DNA of 64,000 bases from Burkholderia metallica (GCF_902832845.1 NZ_CADFDB010000005.1:62001-126000), one strand, 5' to 3'; counted from the stretch's first letter, positions 1-9,392 are shown. Program-made: numbers and translations. The notes: a model not told the origin generated them from the sequence alone.

Positions 1-2
1 TC

Positions 3-188
3 TATGCGCTCGTGTCGCTCGCATGCATGCTCGCGCTGCTCAATCGCACCGGCTACCGCGCGGACGAACTGTCGAGCGCCGAGCGCAGCGATGCGCTCGA
101 ATGGGGTACGGAAGGCGCCGTCGCCGACACCCCGGCCGGCGCGGCCGCGTCGCCGGACGATCGCGGCGCGCTGAAGCCGGCGGGTTGA
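3..188 (+). CDS. C-terminal fragment of a membrane protein (5' end outside window)
   Basis: An open frame enters from the left edge and stops with TGA at 186-188. The first visible residues (YALVSLACMLALLN) form the end of a hydrophobic segment that reads like a last transmembrane helix. A hydrophilic tail of about 45 residues rich in Ala, Asp, Glu and Gly follows. This shape fits the C-terminus of a secondary transporter such as an MFS permease, but too little is present to name a family. A strong hairpin terminator follows at 275-306. Confidence 0.5.
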   Translation, partial: YALVSLACMLALLNRTGYRADELSSAERSDALEWGTEGAVADTPAGAAASPDDRGALKPAG

Positions 189-274
189 ATCGGGCGGCCG
201 ATGTGACCGGTCGGCCCGGCGGTGTCGAGTGCGGCGGCCGCGTCGCATCGCACCGATTCGGATGCGCCAAAGGC

Positions 275-306
275 AAACGGCACCGTGCGATGACACGGTG
301 CCGTTT
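275..306. terminator. Bidirectional intrinsic terminator
   Basis: A perfect 13-bp inverted repeat (AAACGGCACCGTG ... CACGGTGCCGTTT) encloses a 6-nt loop. The A-rich and T-rich ends let it work in both directions. It lies between the convergent fragment ending at 188 and yggX ending at 365. Confidence 0.85.
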
Positions 307-364
307 GTCGTTTGCCGTTTCCCCGCGACGAGACCGGCGCGGCCGGCCGTCGCGAACGACGCGG

Positions 365-640
365 TCAGCCTTCGGTCGGCGGCACGTAGCCGGACGCCTG
401 GTCCGCGCCGTCGCCGAAGAAGTATTTCTCGGTCTGCTTCATCAGGTACTGGCGCGCGCGCGGGTCGGCCATGTTCAGGCGGTTTTCGTTGATCAGCATC
501 GTCTGCTGCTTGAGCCAGCCTTGCCACGCTTCCTTCGAGACGCTCTCGTAAATGCGCTTGCCGAGTTCGCCCGGCAGCGGCGGGAAATCGAGGCCTTCGG
601 CTTCCTTGCCGAGCTTCGCGCATTGAATCATTCGAGCCAT
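365..640 (-). CDS. yggX: Probable Fe(2+)-trafficking protein YggX
   Basis: This 91-residue cytoplasmic protein belongs to the YggX family, small proteins linked to iron handling and protection of Fe-S clusters from oxidation. The length is typical. The family signature start [21 protein letters not shown] with its single conserved cysteine (Cys7) is present, as is the central [20 protein letters not shown] segment. It lies 49 bp downstream of argA on the same strand, so the two are probably cotranscribed. No unusual feature is seen. Confidence 0.95.
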
Positions 641-689
641 CGTGTACTTCTCCTGTAATCGGACGGGGGGAGGGCAGTCGTGCCGGTGC

Positions 690-2069
690 TCAGAGCTGTT
701 TCATCAGCACGAGCGACTTGCGCTGCCAGTTATAGAGTTTGCGGCGGTCTTCCGGCAGGTCGTCGACGCTGACCTTGACGAAGCCGCGCTTGAGGAACCA
801 GTGCTCGGTGCGCGTCGTGAGCACGAAGATGTGCGTGAGGCCGCGCGCGCGGGCACGCTGTTCGATGCGCTTGAGCAGGCGTTCGCCGTCGCCCGAGCCC
901 TGCGCTTCCGGTGCGACCGTCAGGCACGCCATCTCGCCGATCTTCTCCTGCTGGTACGGGTACAGCGCCGCGCAGCCGAACAGCACGCCATCGTGCTCGA
1001 TCACCGAGAAGTGGTCGATGTCGCGTTCGATCTGGTGGCGGCCGCGGCGCACCAGCGTGCCGTCGGATTCGAGCGGCTCGATCAGCGACAGGATGCCGCC
1101 AACGTCGTCCGGCGTCGCTTCGCGCAGGCTTTCGAGGTTCTCGTACGAGATCATCGTGCCGACGCCGTCGTGCAGGAACAGTTCGAGCAGCATGCTGCCG
1201 TCGAGCGACTGCGGGATCAGGTGGGCACGGGTCACGCCGCCTCGGCACGCGCGGATCGCGTGCTTCAGGAAGAACGCGTCGTCGCCCTGCACGTTGCCGG
1301 AATCGAGCAGCTCGGCGGCTGCGTCGAGCGACATTTCGCGCACCAGCCCGCCTTCGTCGTCGACGATGCCGGGCGCTTCCGTCAGGAAGATGATCTTGTC
1401 GGCGCGCAGCGCGATCGCGGCGGCCGACGCGACGTCTTCCATCGACAGGTTGAACGCTTCGCCGGTCGGCGAGAACCCGAGCGGCGACAGCAGCACGAGC
1501 TTGCGGCTCGCGAGCGAATGACGGATCGATTCGGCGTCGATCTTGCGCACGATGCCCGTGTGCGCGAAATCGACCCCGTCGAGAATCCCCACCGGCCGTG
1601 CGGTCACGAAGTTGCCCGACACGACGCTGATGTGCGCGTGCGCCATCGGCGAGTTCGGCAGACCCTGGCTGATCGCGGCCTCGATGTCGAGACGCACTTC
1701 GCCGGCCGCTTCCTTCGCGGATTCGAGCGCGCGCGCATCGGTGATGCGCAGCCCGTGCGAAAACTCGGATTCGACACCATGCAGGCTCAGCTGCTCCTCG
1801 ACCTGCGGGCGCGAGCCGTGCACGAGCACGATCTGGATGCCCATTGCCTGCAGCAGCGCGATGTCGGACACGAGCGCGTTCAGCAGCCCCTGCTGCACCA
1901 CTTCGCCGCCGAACCCCACGACGAACGTGCTGTTGCGGAACTTGTGGATATAGGGGGCGACGGAACGCATCCAGTCGACGAACTGCGCGTGGCTGGCGGC
2001 CGAATCGTCGGCAGCCGGCGGCGTCGCGGCGCCGGTCTGGGCGGGAGGGAGGTCGGTTTGGGAATTCAT
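690..2069 (-). CDS. argA: Amino-acid N-acetyltransferase (N-acetylglutamate synthase)
   Basis: The 459-residue product is the bifunctional-type ArgA that acetylates glutamate with acetyl-CoA in the first step of arginine biosynthesis. An N-terminal amino-acid-kinase-like domain (about residues 35-290, with [13 protein letters not shown] and [13 protein letters not shown] motifs) normally binds the arginine feedback inhibitor. The C-terminal GNAT domain (about 310-450) carries the acetyl-CoA loop near [12 protein letters not shown]. About 30 hydrophilic residues precede the kinase fold. It runs divergently from hrpA with only 23 bp between the start codons, and no Shine-Dalgarno sequence precedes the ATG. 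yggX follows in the same orientation. Confidence 0.96.
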
Positions 2070-2076
2070 GGGCGGG

Positions 2077-2084
2077 ATTATAAT
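2077..2084. promoter_or_regulatory. Shared symmetric -10 element between argA and hrpA
   Basis: The 23-bp gap between the two start codons contains ATTATAAT, a palindrome that reads as a perfect TATAAT box on both strands. The spacing puts the expected start points at or next to the ATG of each gene (2069 and 2093). Neither gene has a visible ribosome binding site. The -35 hexamers are weak on both sides. Function is inferred from sequence only. Confidence 0.55.
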
Positions 2085-2092
2085 GCGCCCCC

Positions 2093-5000
2093 ATGTCGAA
2101 TGTTTCTAAAAGTCCCGCGCCGACGCGGGCCAATACGCCGTCGGCCCGGCACCCGGAGGGTGCGGCCGATGCACGCGAGCAGCCGGGCCAGCCGCCTCGC
2201 CGGCAGCAGGACAAGCCGGCGGGCACGCCGGCACACGCGCCGCGCGGGCCGCGCGGCGACGAACGGCGCGGCGATGCGCGCCAGCCGGCCGCGAAGGGCG
2301 CGCCCCAAGCGGCGGCCGAGCGCGCGCCGCGCCGCGAGCGTCCCCCGCGCGCGGCCGTCGCGCCGAATCCCGTTCCGCCGATCACGTACCCCGAAAGCCT
2401 GCCCGTGTCGGGCAAGCGCGACGAAATCGCGCGCGCGATCGCCGGTCATCAGGTCGTCATCGTCTGCGGCGAAACCGGCTCGGGGAAGACCACGCAGCTG
2501 CCGAAGATCTGTCTCGATCTCGGCCGCGGCCTCGGCGCGGGCGGCACGGGCCTGATCGGCCATACGCAGCCGCGCCGGCTCGCCGCATCGTCGACCGGCC
2601 GCCGGATTGCCGAAGAACTCGGCACGCCGTTCGGCGAGGTGGTCGGCTACAAGGTGCGCTTCACCGACAATCTCGCGCCGGGCGCGTCCGTGAAACTGAT
2701 GACGGACGGCATCCTGCTCGCCGAGACGCAGACCGACCCGCTGCTGAAGGCGTACGACACGCTGATCATCGACGAGGCGCACGAGCGCAGCCTGAACATC
2801 GACTTCCTGCTCGGCTACCTGAAGGAAATCCTGCCGCGGCGACCGGACCTGAAGCTGATCGTGACGTCCGCGACGATCGACGCCGATCGCTTCGCGCGCC
2901 ATTTCGGCACGGACGAGCACCCGGCGCCCGTGATCGAGGTGAGCGGGCGGCTGTATCCGGTCGAAATGCGCTACCGGCCGGTGGCCGAGGATCGCCCGGC
3001 CGTGAAGCATGCCGAAGGCACGGGCGGCCGCGACCGCGTGAAGACCGCGCGCGAGGCCGAGCGCGACCTGATGGACGCAATCGTCGACGCCGTCGACGAG
3101 CTGTGCCGCGAAGGCCCCGGCGACGTGCTGGTGTTCCTGCCCGGCGAGCGCGAGATCCGCGAGGCGGCCGAGGCGCTGCGCAAGCACCATCCGCCGCACA
3201 CCGAGATCCTGCCGCTGTTCGCGCGGCTCTCGGCAGCGGATCAGGACAAGGTGTTCAAGGCGTCGAACGCGCGCCGGATCGTGCTCGCGACCAACGTGGC
3301 CGAAACCTCGCTGACGGTGCCGGGCATCCGCTACGTCGTCGACACCGGGCTCGCGCGCGTGAAGCGCTATTCGTACCGGAACAAGGTCGAGCAGCTGCAG
3401 GTCGAGTCGATCTCGCAGGCGGCCGCGAACCAGCGCGCGGGCCGCTGCGGCCGCGTGGCCGACGGTATCTGCATCCGCTTGTACGAGGAAAGCGACTACC
3501 AGGCGCGCGCGCGCTTCACCGATCCGGAAATCCTGCGCTCGTCGCTCGCGTCGGTGATCCTGCGGATGAAGTCGCTGCACCTGACGGCGATCGAATCGTT
3601 CCCGTTCCTCGAACCGCCGCCCGGCCGCGCGATCGCGGACGGCTACCAGTTGCTGAACGAACTCGGCGCGGTCGACGACGACAACGCGCTGACGCCGCTC
3701 GGCCGCGAACTCGCGCGGCTGCCGCTCGACCCGCGTGTGGGCCGGATGATTCTTGCCGCGCGCGACCAGCAGTCGCTGCGCGAGGTGCTGATCATCGCGA
3801 GCGCGCTGTCCGTGCAGGACCCGCGCGACCGCCCGATCGACGCGCAGGAGCAGGCCGACCAGGCGCACCGCCGGTTCGCGGACGAGCGGTCCGAATTCCT
3901 GCAGTGGCTGAAGATCTGGGCGTGGTTCGAAGACGCCGTCGCGCACAAGAAGTCGAACCGCCAGCTCGTCGACGCGTGCCGGCAGAACTTCCTGTCGCAC
4001 CTGCGGCTGCGCGAGTGGCGCGACGTTCATTCGCAACTGCTGACCGTCGTGCGCGAGCACGGCTGGCGGCTGAACGAAGCCGACGCGACCTACGAACAGG
4101 TGCATCTGGCCCTGTTGACCGGCCTGCTCGGCAACCTCGGCCTGAAGGCCGACGACGATCCGCATTATCTGGGCGCGCGCGGGATCAAGTTTTACCTGTG
4201 GCCGGGTTCCGTCCTCGCGAAGAAGGCCGGCCGCTGGGTGATGGCGGCCGAGCTCGTCGAGACGAGCCGGCTGTACGCGCGCTGCCTCGCGAAGATCGAG
4301 CCCGAATGGGTCGAGAAGGTCGGCGCGCACCTGTTGAAGAAGTCGTTGTCGGAGCCGCACTGGGAGAAGCGCCCCGCGCAGGTCAGCGCATACGAGCGCG
4401 CGACGCTGTACGGGCTGCCGATCTACCACCGCCGGCGCGTCGCGTTCGGCAAGCAGGATCCGGCCCGCGCGCGCGAGTTGTTCATCCGCGGCGCACTGGT
4501 CGAAGGCGAATTCGACACGAAGCTGCCGTTCTTCGCGCACAACCGCAAGCTGCTCGCCGACATCGAGCAGCTCGAACACAAGTCGCGACGCCAGGACGTG
4601 CTGGTCGACGACGAGCTGATCTACGCGTACTACGACCACGCGATTCCGGCGGGTATCCACACGGGCGCCGCGTTCGAGCGCTGGTACCGCGACGAGGTGA
4701 AGAAGGGCGGCCAGCCCGACGACAGGCAGCGCCTGCTGTACCTGTCGCGCGACGACCTGATGCGCCACGAGGCGGCCGGCGTGACGACCGAGCTGTTCCC
4801 GAAGCGCGCGACGATGGCCGGCGTCGAGATGGCGCTCACGTACCACTTCGAGCCCGGCACGCCCCGCGACGGTGTGACCCTCGCGGTGCCGCTGTACGCG
4901 CTGAACCAGGTCGACGCACGCCGCTGCGAGTGGCTCGTGCCCGGGATGCTGAAGGAAAAGGTGCAGTTGCTGCTGAAGTCGCTGCCGCAGAAGCTGCGCC

Positions 5001-6301
5001 GGCATTGCGTGCCGCTGCCCGAGTACGCGGCCGGCTTCGTCGAGCGGATGGGCCGCGAGCGCTTCGGCGCGGGCGGGCTCGTCGAGGCGCTGATCGCCGA
5101 CGTGCGCGGCCAGACGCAGGTCGCGATGAAGACGGCCGATTTCAAGCTCGAGACGCTGCCCGCGCACCTGTTCATGAACTTCAAGGTGATCGACGAGCAC
5201 GGCCGCCAGCTCGCGATGGGGCGCAATCTCGCGCAGCTTCGCCAGGAGCTGGGCGCGCAGGCGCAGCAGCAGTTCCAGAAGATCGCGGCGGCGTCGACGC
5301 TCGCGACGGGCGGCGACGCCGATGCGGGCCAGCCGGTCGGCCAGGCTCCGGGCGCGGCTGCCGCGACGGGTGCCGCCGGCCGCAACGCGAAGGCGGGCAA
5401 GGGCGCGGCGCCGCAGACGGCCGCGGCGGCGGAAGCCGGTGCAACCGCGCTGTACGAGAACCTGACGACGTGGAATTTCGGCAAGCTGCCCGAGCTGCTG
5501 GAGATCCGCCGGCGCGGCCAGATGCTGTACGGCTACCCGGCGCTCGTCGACCGCGGCACGCATTGCGACGTCGAGGTGTTCGATTCGCCGGAGGAAGCCG
5601 CGCGCATCCACCGGGCCGGCCTGCGGCGGCTGTTCGCGCTGCAGCTGAAGGAGCCGATCAAGTTCCTCGAGAAGAATCTGCCGGGGCTGCGCGAGATGGC
5701 GATGCAGTACATGTCGCTCGGCACGCAGGACGAGTTGCGCGACCAGCTGATCGACACGGCGCTCGACCGCGCATGCCTGCAGGACCCGCTGCCGGACGAC
5801 GACGCGAGCTTCCACGCGCGCCGCGACGAGGGCAGGAGCCGCCTGAACCTGCTCGCGCAGGAAATCGCGCGGCTCGTCGGGCAGATCCTCGCCGAGTACG
5901 CGGGGCTCGTGAAGAAGCTCGCGCAGGCGAAGCCGTTCGCACAGGCCCACGCGGACCTGCAGCAGCAGCTCGCCGCGCTGGTCGGCAAGCGCTTCGTGAT
6001 CGATACGCCCTACGCGCAACTGGCGCATTTTCCGCGCTACCTGAAGGGCATCGCGCTGCGGATCGACAAGCTGAAGGCCGATCCGGCGCGCGACGCGAAG
6101 CAGTCGGCCGACCTGCTGCCGCTTGTCCAGCAGTACCAGCGCGCGGTGTCGCAGCGCGGCGGCGTGGCCGATTCGCGGCTCGCGGAATTCCGCTGGCTGC
6201 TCGAGGAACTGCGGATTTCGCTGTTCGCGCAGGAACTGCGCACGCCGATGCCGGTCTCTGTCAAGCGGCTGCACAAGGTCTGGGAGTCGATGCAGCGCTA
6301 G
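2093..6301 (+). CDS. hrpA: ATP-dependent RNA helicase HrpA (DEAH box)
   Basis: This is a 1402-residue DEAH-box helicase, slightly longer than the roughly 1300-residue enterobacterial HrpA. After an approximately 95-residue disordered Pro/Ala/Arg-rich N-terminus come the Walker A motif GETGSGKT (126-133) and the DEAH box in IIDEAHERSLNIDFLLGYL. Next are the SAT motif (VTSATIDADRF) and the motif VI region QRAGRCGRV. The long C-terminal part corresponds to the HA2, OB-fold and DUF3418 regions. HrpA acts on RNA in the cytoplasm and has been linked to ribosome quality control. An Ala/Gly-rich insertion near residues 1070-1120 looks like a flexible linker. The ATG has no upstream Shine-Dalgarno sequence. 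Confidence 0.95.
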   Translation: MSNVSKSPAPTRANTPSARHPEGAADAREQPGQPPRRQQDKPAGTPAHAPRGPRGDERRGDARQPAAKGAPQAAAERAPRRERPPRAAVAPNPVPPITYPESLPVSGKRDEIARAIAGHQVVIVCGETGSGKTTQLPKICLDLGRGLGAGGTGLIGHTQPRRLAASSTGRRIAEELGTPFGEVVGYKVRFTDNLAPGASVKLMTDGILLAETQTDPLLKAYDTLIIDEAHERSLNIDFLLGYLKEILPRRPDLKLIVTSATIDADRFARHFGTDEHPAPVIEVSGRLYPVEMRYRPVAEDRPAVKHAEGTGGRDRVKTAREAERDLMDAIVDAVDELCREGPGDVLVFLPGEREIREAAEALRKHHPPHTEILPLFARLSAADQDKVFKASNARRIVLATNVAETSLTVPGIRYVVDTGLARVKRYSYRNKVEQLQVESISQAAANQRAGRCGRVADGICIRLYEESDYQARARFTDPEILRSSLASVILRMKSLHLTAIESFPFLEPPPGRAIADGYQLLNELGAVDDDNALTPLGRELARLPLDPRVGRMILAARDQQSLREVLIIASALSVQDPRDRPIDAQEQADQAHRRFADERSEFLQWLKIWAWFEDAVAHKKSNRQLVDACRQNFLSHLRLREWRDVHSQLLTVVREHGWRLNEADATYEQVHLALLTGLLGNLGLKADDDPHYLGARGIKFYLWPGSVLAKKAGRWVMAAELVETSRLYARCLAKIEPEWVEKVGAHLLKKSLSEPHWEKRPAQVSAYERATLYGLPIYHRRRVAFGKQDPARARELFIRGALVEGEFDTKLPFFAHNRKLLADIEQLEHKSRRQDVLVDDELIYAYYDHAIPAGIHTGAAFERWYRDEVKKGGQPDDRQRLLYLSRDDLMRHEAAGVTTELFPKRATMAGVEMALTYHFEPGTPRDGVTLAVPLYALNQVDARRCEWLVPGMLKEKVQLLLKSLPQKLRRHCVPLPEYAAGFVERMGRERFGAGGLVEALIADVRGQTQVAMKTADFKLETLPAHLFMNFKVIDEHGRQLAMGRNLAQLRQELGAQAQQQFQKIAAASTLATGGDADAGQPVGQAPGAAAATGAAGRNAKAGKGAAPQTAAAAEAGATALYENLTTWNFGKLPELLEIRRRGQMLYGYPALVDRGTHCDVEVFDSPEEAARIHRAGLRRLFALQLKEPIKFLEKNLPGLREMAMQYMSLGTQDELRDQLIDTALDRACLQDPLPDDDASFHARRDEGRSRLNLLAQEIARLVGQILAEYAGLVKKLAQAKPFAQAHADLQQQLAALVGKRFVIDTPYAQLAHFPRYLKGIALRIDKLKADPARDAKQSADLLPLVQQYQRAVSQRGGVADSRLAEFRWLLEELRISLFAQELRTPMPVSVKRLHKVWESMQR

Positions 6302-6332
6302 CGCAACAGCGGTTTGCCGGGCCCGCACCGGC

Positions 6333-6363
6333 GGCCGGCCGCGCGGGGCCTGCCCGGCCGGCC
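6333..6363. terminator. GC-rich hairpin downstream of hrpA (weak terminator candidate)
   Basis: GGCCGGCC at 6333-6340 pairs with GGCCGGCC at 6356-6363, and an inner GGG/CCC stem lies between them. There is no T-tract, so factor-independent termination is uncertain. Confidence 0.3.
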
Positions 6364-6412
6364 GACAGCGCCGCCGCGGCACGCGTCGAAGCGGCGCAAT
6401 GCCCCGCTACGG

Positions 6413-6433
6413 TCAACCGTCAGGCCCGGTTGA
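6413..6433. promoter_or_regulatory. Inverted repeat upstream of the beta-propeller gene
   Basis: TCAACCG (6413-6419) and CGGTTGA (6427-6433) form a perfect 7-bp inverted repeat with a 7-nt spacer. It ends 6 bp before a TACAAT (6440-6445) that could be the -10 box of the gene starting at 6473. The repeat occupies the place of the -35 region, as an operator would. No regulator can be assigned. Confidence 0.35.
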
Positions 6434-6472
6434 ACGTTTTACAATGACGGTTGTTCCTCGACGTGAGTCTTC

Positions 6473-7462
6473 ATGCGTACTTTCCTTTCCCTCGGCCGCA
6501 CGCTCGCGCTGGCCGCCGCCGTACTGGCGCCCGCCGCACACGCGAATAACGTGATCGTCCTCAATTCGGCCGAAGCGACGCTTTCCCTGATCGACCAGCA
6601 GACCCGCGAGGTCGTCAGCACGATGCCGACCGGCAAGGAGCCGCATCACCTGATGGCGACGCCCGACAACACGTCGCTGATCGTCGCAAATTCGGTCTCG
6701 AACAGCCTGATGTTCCTCGATCCGAAGACGGGCAAGCTGCAGCGCACCGTCGAAGGGATTGACGATCCGTACCAGCTCGGCTTCTCGCCCGACCGCAAGT
6801 GGTTCGCGGCGGCCGGCCTGCGGCTCGACCGCGTCGACATCTACGGTTACGACGGCCGAGACCTGAAGCTCGTGAAGCGCGTGCCGCTCGCGGTGATGCC
6901 GAGCCATCTCGCGTTCACGAAGGACAGCAGGACGCTGCTCGTGTCGCTGCAGGTGTCCGGCGAGATCGCGGCGATCGACCTGCCGACGCAGACGGTCAAA
7001 TGGAAGATGAAAGTCGGCAAGGTGCCGGCCGGCCTGTGGCTCACGCCGGACGACAAATACCTGCTCGTCGGGATGACCGGCGCGGATTACGTCGCGGTGG
7101 TCGACTGGCGCAACCAGAAGGTCGTCAAGCAGATCTACACGGGCAAGGGCGCGCACAACTTCCGCTCGCTCGCCGACGGCACGCACGTCGCGGTGACGAA
7201 CCGCGTCGCGAACACGATCAGCATCATCGACGAGAACACGCTCACCAACGTCGGCGACATCACCGGCCTGCTGCCGGGCCCCGACGACATGGAGCTGTCC
7301 GCCGACAAGAAGACGCTGTGGGTGACGTTCCGCTTCGCGAAGAAGGTCGGGATCATCGACCTCGCGTCGCGCAAGCTGGTGCAGACGATCGCCGTGGGCC
7401 GTTCGCCGCACGGCATCTATTTCTACGACCGCGCGCCGTGGCGCGCTGCGAACGGCGCATGA
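6473..7462 (+). CDS. YVTN-type beta-propeller repeat protein, exported
   Basis: The 329-residue protein starts with a clear signal peptide (MRTFLSLGRTLALAAAVLAP, probable cleavage after AAHA near residue 23). Repeated beta-propeller blades follow, with motifs such as VVSTMPTGKEPHHLMATPD and VQTIAVGRSPHGIYFYDRA. Such 40-residue repeats occur in YVTN and cytochrome-d1-like propellers found in the periplasm. No haem-binding CxxCH motif is present, so an electron-transfer role is not supported. Its stop is 16 bp before the next gene, a sterol-desaturase-family membrane protein, so the two probably form an operon. The substrate or partner is unknown. Confidence 0.8.
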   Translation: MRTFLSLGRTLALAAAVLAPAAHANNVIVLNSAEATLSLIDQQTREVVSTMPTGKEPHHLMATPDNTSLIVANSVSNSLMFLDPKTGKLQRTVEGIDDPYQLGFSPDRKWFAAAGLRLDRVDIYGYDGRDLKLVKRVPLAVMPSHLAFTKDSRTLLVSLQVSGEIAAIDLPTQTVKWKMKVGKVPAGLWLTPDDKYLLVGMTGADYVAVVDWRNQKVVKQIYTGKGAHNFRSLADGTHVAVTNRVANTISIIDENTLTNVGDITGLLPGPDDMELSADKKTLWVTFRFAKKVGIIDLASRKLVQTIAVGRSPHGIYFYDRAPWRAANGA

Positions 7463-7478
7463 CGGGCGGGGGAGAGCG

Positions 7479-8453
7479 ATGCTGCACCTGATCGATGCGT
7501 TCGTGTCGGACATCCAGACCTGGCTGTACGTCGACGTCGTGCAGCCGCTCCTCTTCAAGTTCAACCTGATGGACTATGACGAGGACACCTACGACGCGCT
7601 GTACTGGGTGATCGTCGGCGCGCTGCAGATGGTGCTGATGTTCGTGCTGCTGCGCCCGCTCGAGGCGCTGCTGCCCGTCGAGCGCTGGACGAACCGCCGG
7701 GCGGTGCGGGTCGACGTGATCTACACGGCCATCTCGAAGCTCGGCATCTACTCGCTGTTCTTCTTCTTCGCGCTGCAGCCGCTGTTCGACAACTTCCAGG
7801 CGTGGCTGCGCCTGCACGGCGTCGCGAACGTCAATCTCGACTACCTGTGGCCGGGCGTGACCTCGCAGCCGATCGTCGCGTTCGTGATCTATCTCGTCGT
7901 GCTCGATTTCGCCGGCTACTGGTATCACCGCTGGCAGCACAAGTTCGGCATCTGGTGGGAACTGCACGCGGTGCATCACAGCCAGCGCCAGATGTCGCTG
8001 TGGTGCGACGACCGCAACCACGTGCTCGACGACGTGATCCAGTCGTGCTTTTTCGCGGCGATCGCGCTCGTGATCGGCGTGACGCCGTCGCAGTTCGTCG
8101 TGCTGACCGCGTTCACCAACTTCATGCAGAGCATTCAGCACACGAATGCGCGGCTGTCGTTCGGCTGGCTCGGCGAGCGCCTGTTCGTGAGCCCGATCTT
8201 CCACCGGCGCCACCACGCGGTCGGCTACGGCCACGAAGGCACGAAGTACGGCTGCAACTTCGGCGTGCTGTTTCCGTGGTGGGACATGATGTTCGGCACC
8301 GCGTCGTGGAACCGCACGGTCGAGCCGACCGGCATCCGCGACCAGGTCGAGGGCGTGTCCTACGGCGACGGCTTCTGGGCGCAGCACGGCCTCGCGTTCG
8401 TGCGGATCTTCCGGCGCCTGTTTCCCGCCAAGCGCGGCGCGGCATCGGCCTGA
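7479..8453 (+). CDS. Sterol desaturase / fatty acid hydroxylase family membrane protein
   Basis: The 324-residue integral membrane protein carries the histidine clusters of the fatty-acid-hydroxylase superfamily, which bind a di-iron centre. They are HRWQHK (near residue 148), HAVHHS (near 162) and a third HRRHHAVGYGHEG (near 242). Several hydrophobic helices lie at about 45-65, 85-110, 125-150 and 190-215. Family members hydroxylate or desaturate lipid substrates. The natural substrate in Burkholderia cannot be inferred here. It follows the propeller gene by 16 bp and is closed by a very strong terminator. Confidence 0.85.
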   Translation: MLHLIDAFVSDIQTWLYVDVVQPLLFKFNLMDYDEDTYDALYWVIVGALQMVLMFVLLRPLEALLPVERWTNRRAVRVDVIYTAISKLGIYSLFFFFALQPLFDNFQAWLRLHGVANVNLDYLWPGVTSQPIVAFVIYLVVLDFAGYWYHRWQHKFGIWWELHAVHHSQRQMSLWCDDRNHVLDDVIQSCFFAAIALVIGVTPSQFVVLTAFTNFMQSIQHTNARLSFGWLGERLFVSPIFHRRHHAVGYGHEGTKYGCNFGVLFPWWDMMFGTASWNRTVEPTGIRDQVEGVSYGDGFWAQHGLAFVRIFRRLFPAKRGAASA

Positions 8454-8482
8454 TCCGGCCATTCCCACGTTGAGCGGCTCTC

Positions 8483-8524
8483 CCACGCGGCCCGCATGCG
8501 CTTTGGCGCATGCGGGCCGCGTGG
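8483..8524. terminator. Very strong intrinsic terminator
   Basis: A perfect 19-bp stem (8483-8501 with 8506-8524) closes a 4-nt loop and is followed by a T-rich stretch (TTTATCC then CCCCGTTTTT). It terminates the propeller/desaturase operon. It also lies just 41 bp before the next start codon. Confidence 0.9.
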
Positions 8525-8564
8525 TTTATCCTTTCCCCGTTTTTCTCCGTCGATACAGGCTCGC

Positions 8565-9392
8565 ATGAACGATTTGCTGCGTTCCTTCCTCCGGGCATTG
8601 GCGAGCGCACTGCATCCGCGCATGCTCTGGCTCACGCTGATGCCGTTTCTGGTCTCGGCCGTCCTGTGGGGCGCCGTGCTGTGGTTCTCGTGGCAGACGC
8701 TGCTGGATCTCGCCCGCGGCGCGCTCGACGGCTTCGTGCTGACGGCCGCGCTGTATCGCGCGTTCGATGCGATCGGCATGTCGCAGCTGCATGCGGTCGT
8801 CGCGCCGTTCGTGGTCGTGTCGCTCGCGATTCCGCTGATCGTGCTGACCGTGCTGCTGCTGATCGCGACGATCTCGATGCCGGTCGTGATCAAGCACCTG
8901 TCGAACCGGCAGTTCGCGGCGCTCGAACAGAAGCGCGGCGGCACGTTCTTCGGCAGCGTGTTCAATTCGCTCGGCGCGGCGCTCGTCGGCGTCGTCGCGC
9001 TCGTCGTCACCATTCCGCTGTGGCTGATTCCGCCGTTCTTCGCGCTGCTGCCGCCCGTGATCTGGGGCTGGCTCACGTACCGCGTGATGACCTACGACGC
9101 GCTCGCGCTGCATGCGAGCCGCGACGAGCGCCGCGCGCTCGTGCGGCAGCGCCGCTGGCCGCTGATCGGCATCGGCGTCGCGACGGGGCTGCTCGGCACG
9201 GTGCCGACCTTCGTGTGGGTCTCGTCGGTCTGGATGATGGTGCTGTTTCCGTTCGTCGCGGCGGCCATGATCTGGGTTTACGCTTTCATCCTCGTCTTCT
9301 CGGCGCTGTGGTTCGGGCATTACTGCCTGCGCGCGCTGGAGGACCTGCGTGCGGGTTCGCGCGCCACCGCAATCGACATGGGGCAGGCATGA
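8565..9392 (+). CDS. EI24 / CysZ-like integral membrane protein
   Basis: This 275-residue protein starts MNDLLRSFLRALASALHPRM and has at least four strongly hydrophobic segments (about 23-48, 70-105, 140-175 and 200-250). It matches the EI24 domain family, which also includes the sulfate permease CysZ. Whether it transports sulfate is unproven. An upstream in-frame ATG at 8496 lies inside the terminator hairpin, so 8565 is the better start. The stop overlaps the ATG of the following gene by 4 bp, indicating translational coupling. Confidence 0.75.
   Translation: MNDLLRSFLRALASALHPRMLWLTLMPFLVSAVLWGAVLWFSWQTLLDLARGALDGFVLTAALYRAFDAIGMSQLHAVVAPFVVVSLAIPLIVLTVLLLIATISMPVVIKHLSNRQFAALEQKRGGTFFGSVFNSLGAALVGVVALVVTIPLWLIPPFFALLPPVIWGWLTYRVMTYDALALHASRDERRALVRQRRWPLIGIGVATGLLGTVPTFVWVSSVWMMVLFPFVAAAMIWVYAFILVFSALWFGHYCLRALEDLRAGSRATAIDMGQA

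Noticed and set aside
642-2555. A long plus-strand open frame antisense to argA
   Set aside because: The argA frame carries kinase-like and GNAT domains. The other frame is compositionally biased and unrelated to any family.
2078-6382. A 1434-codon open frame on the minus strand across hrpA
   Set aside because: It is the shadow of the GC-rich third-position pattern of hrpA. It has no family resemblance and is rich in Arg and Leu, and the hrpA frame has all helicase motifs.
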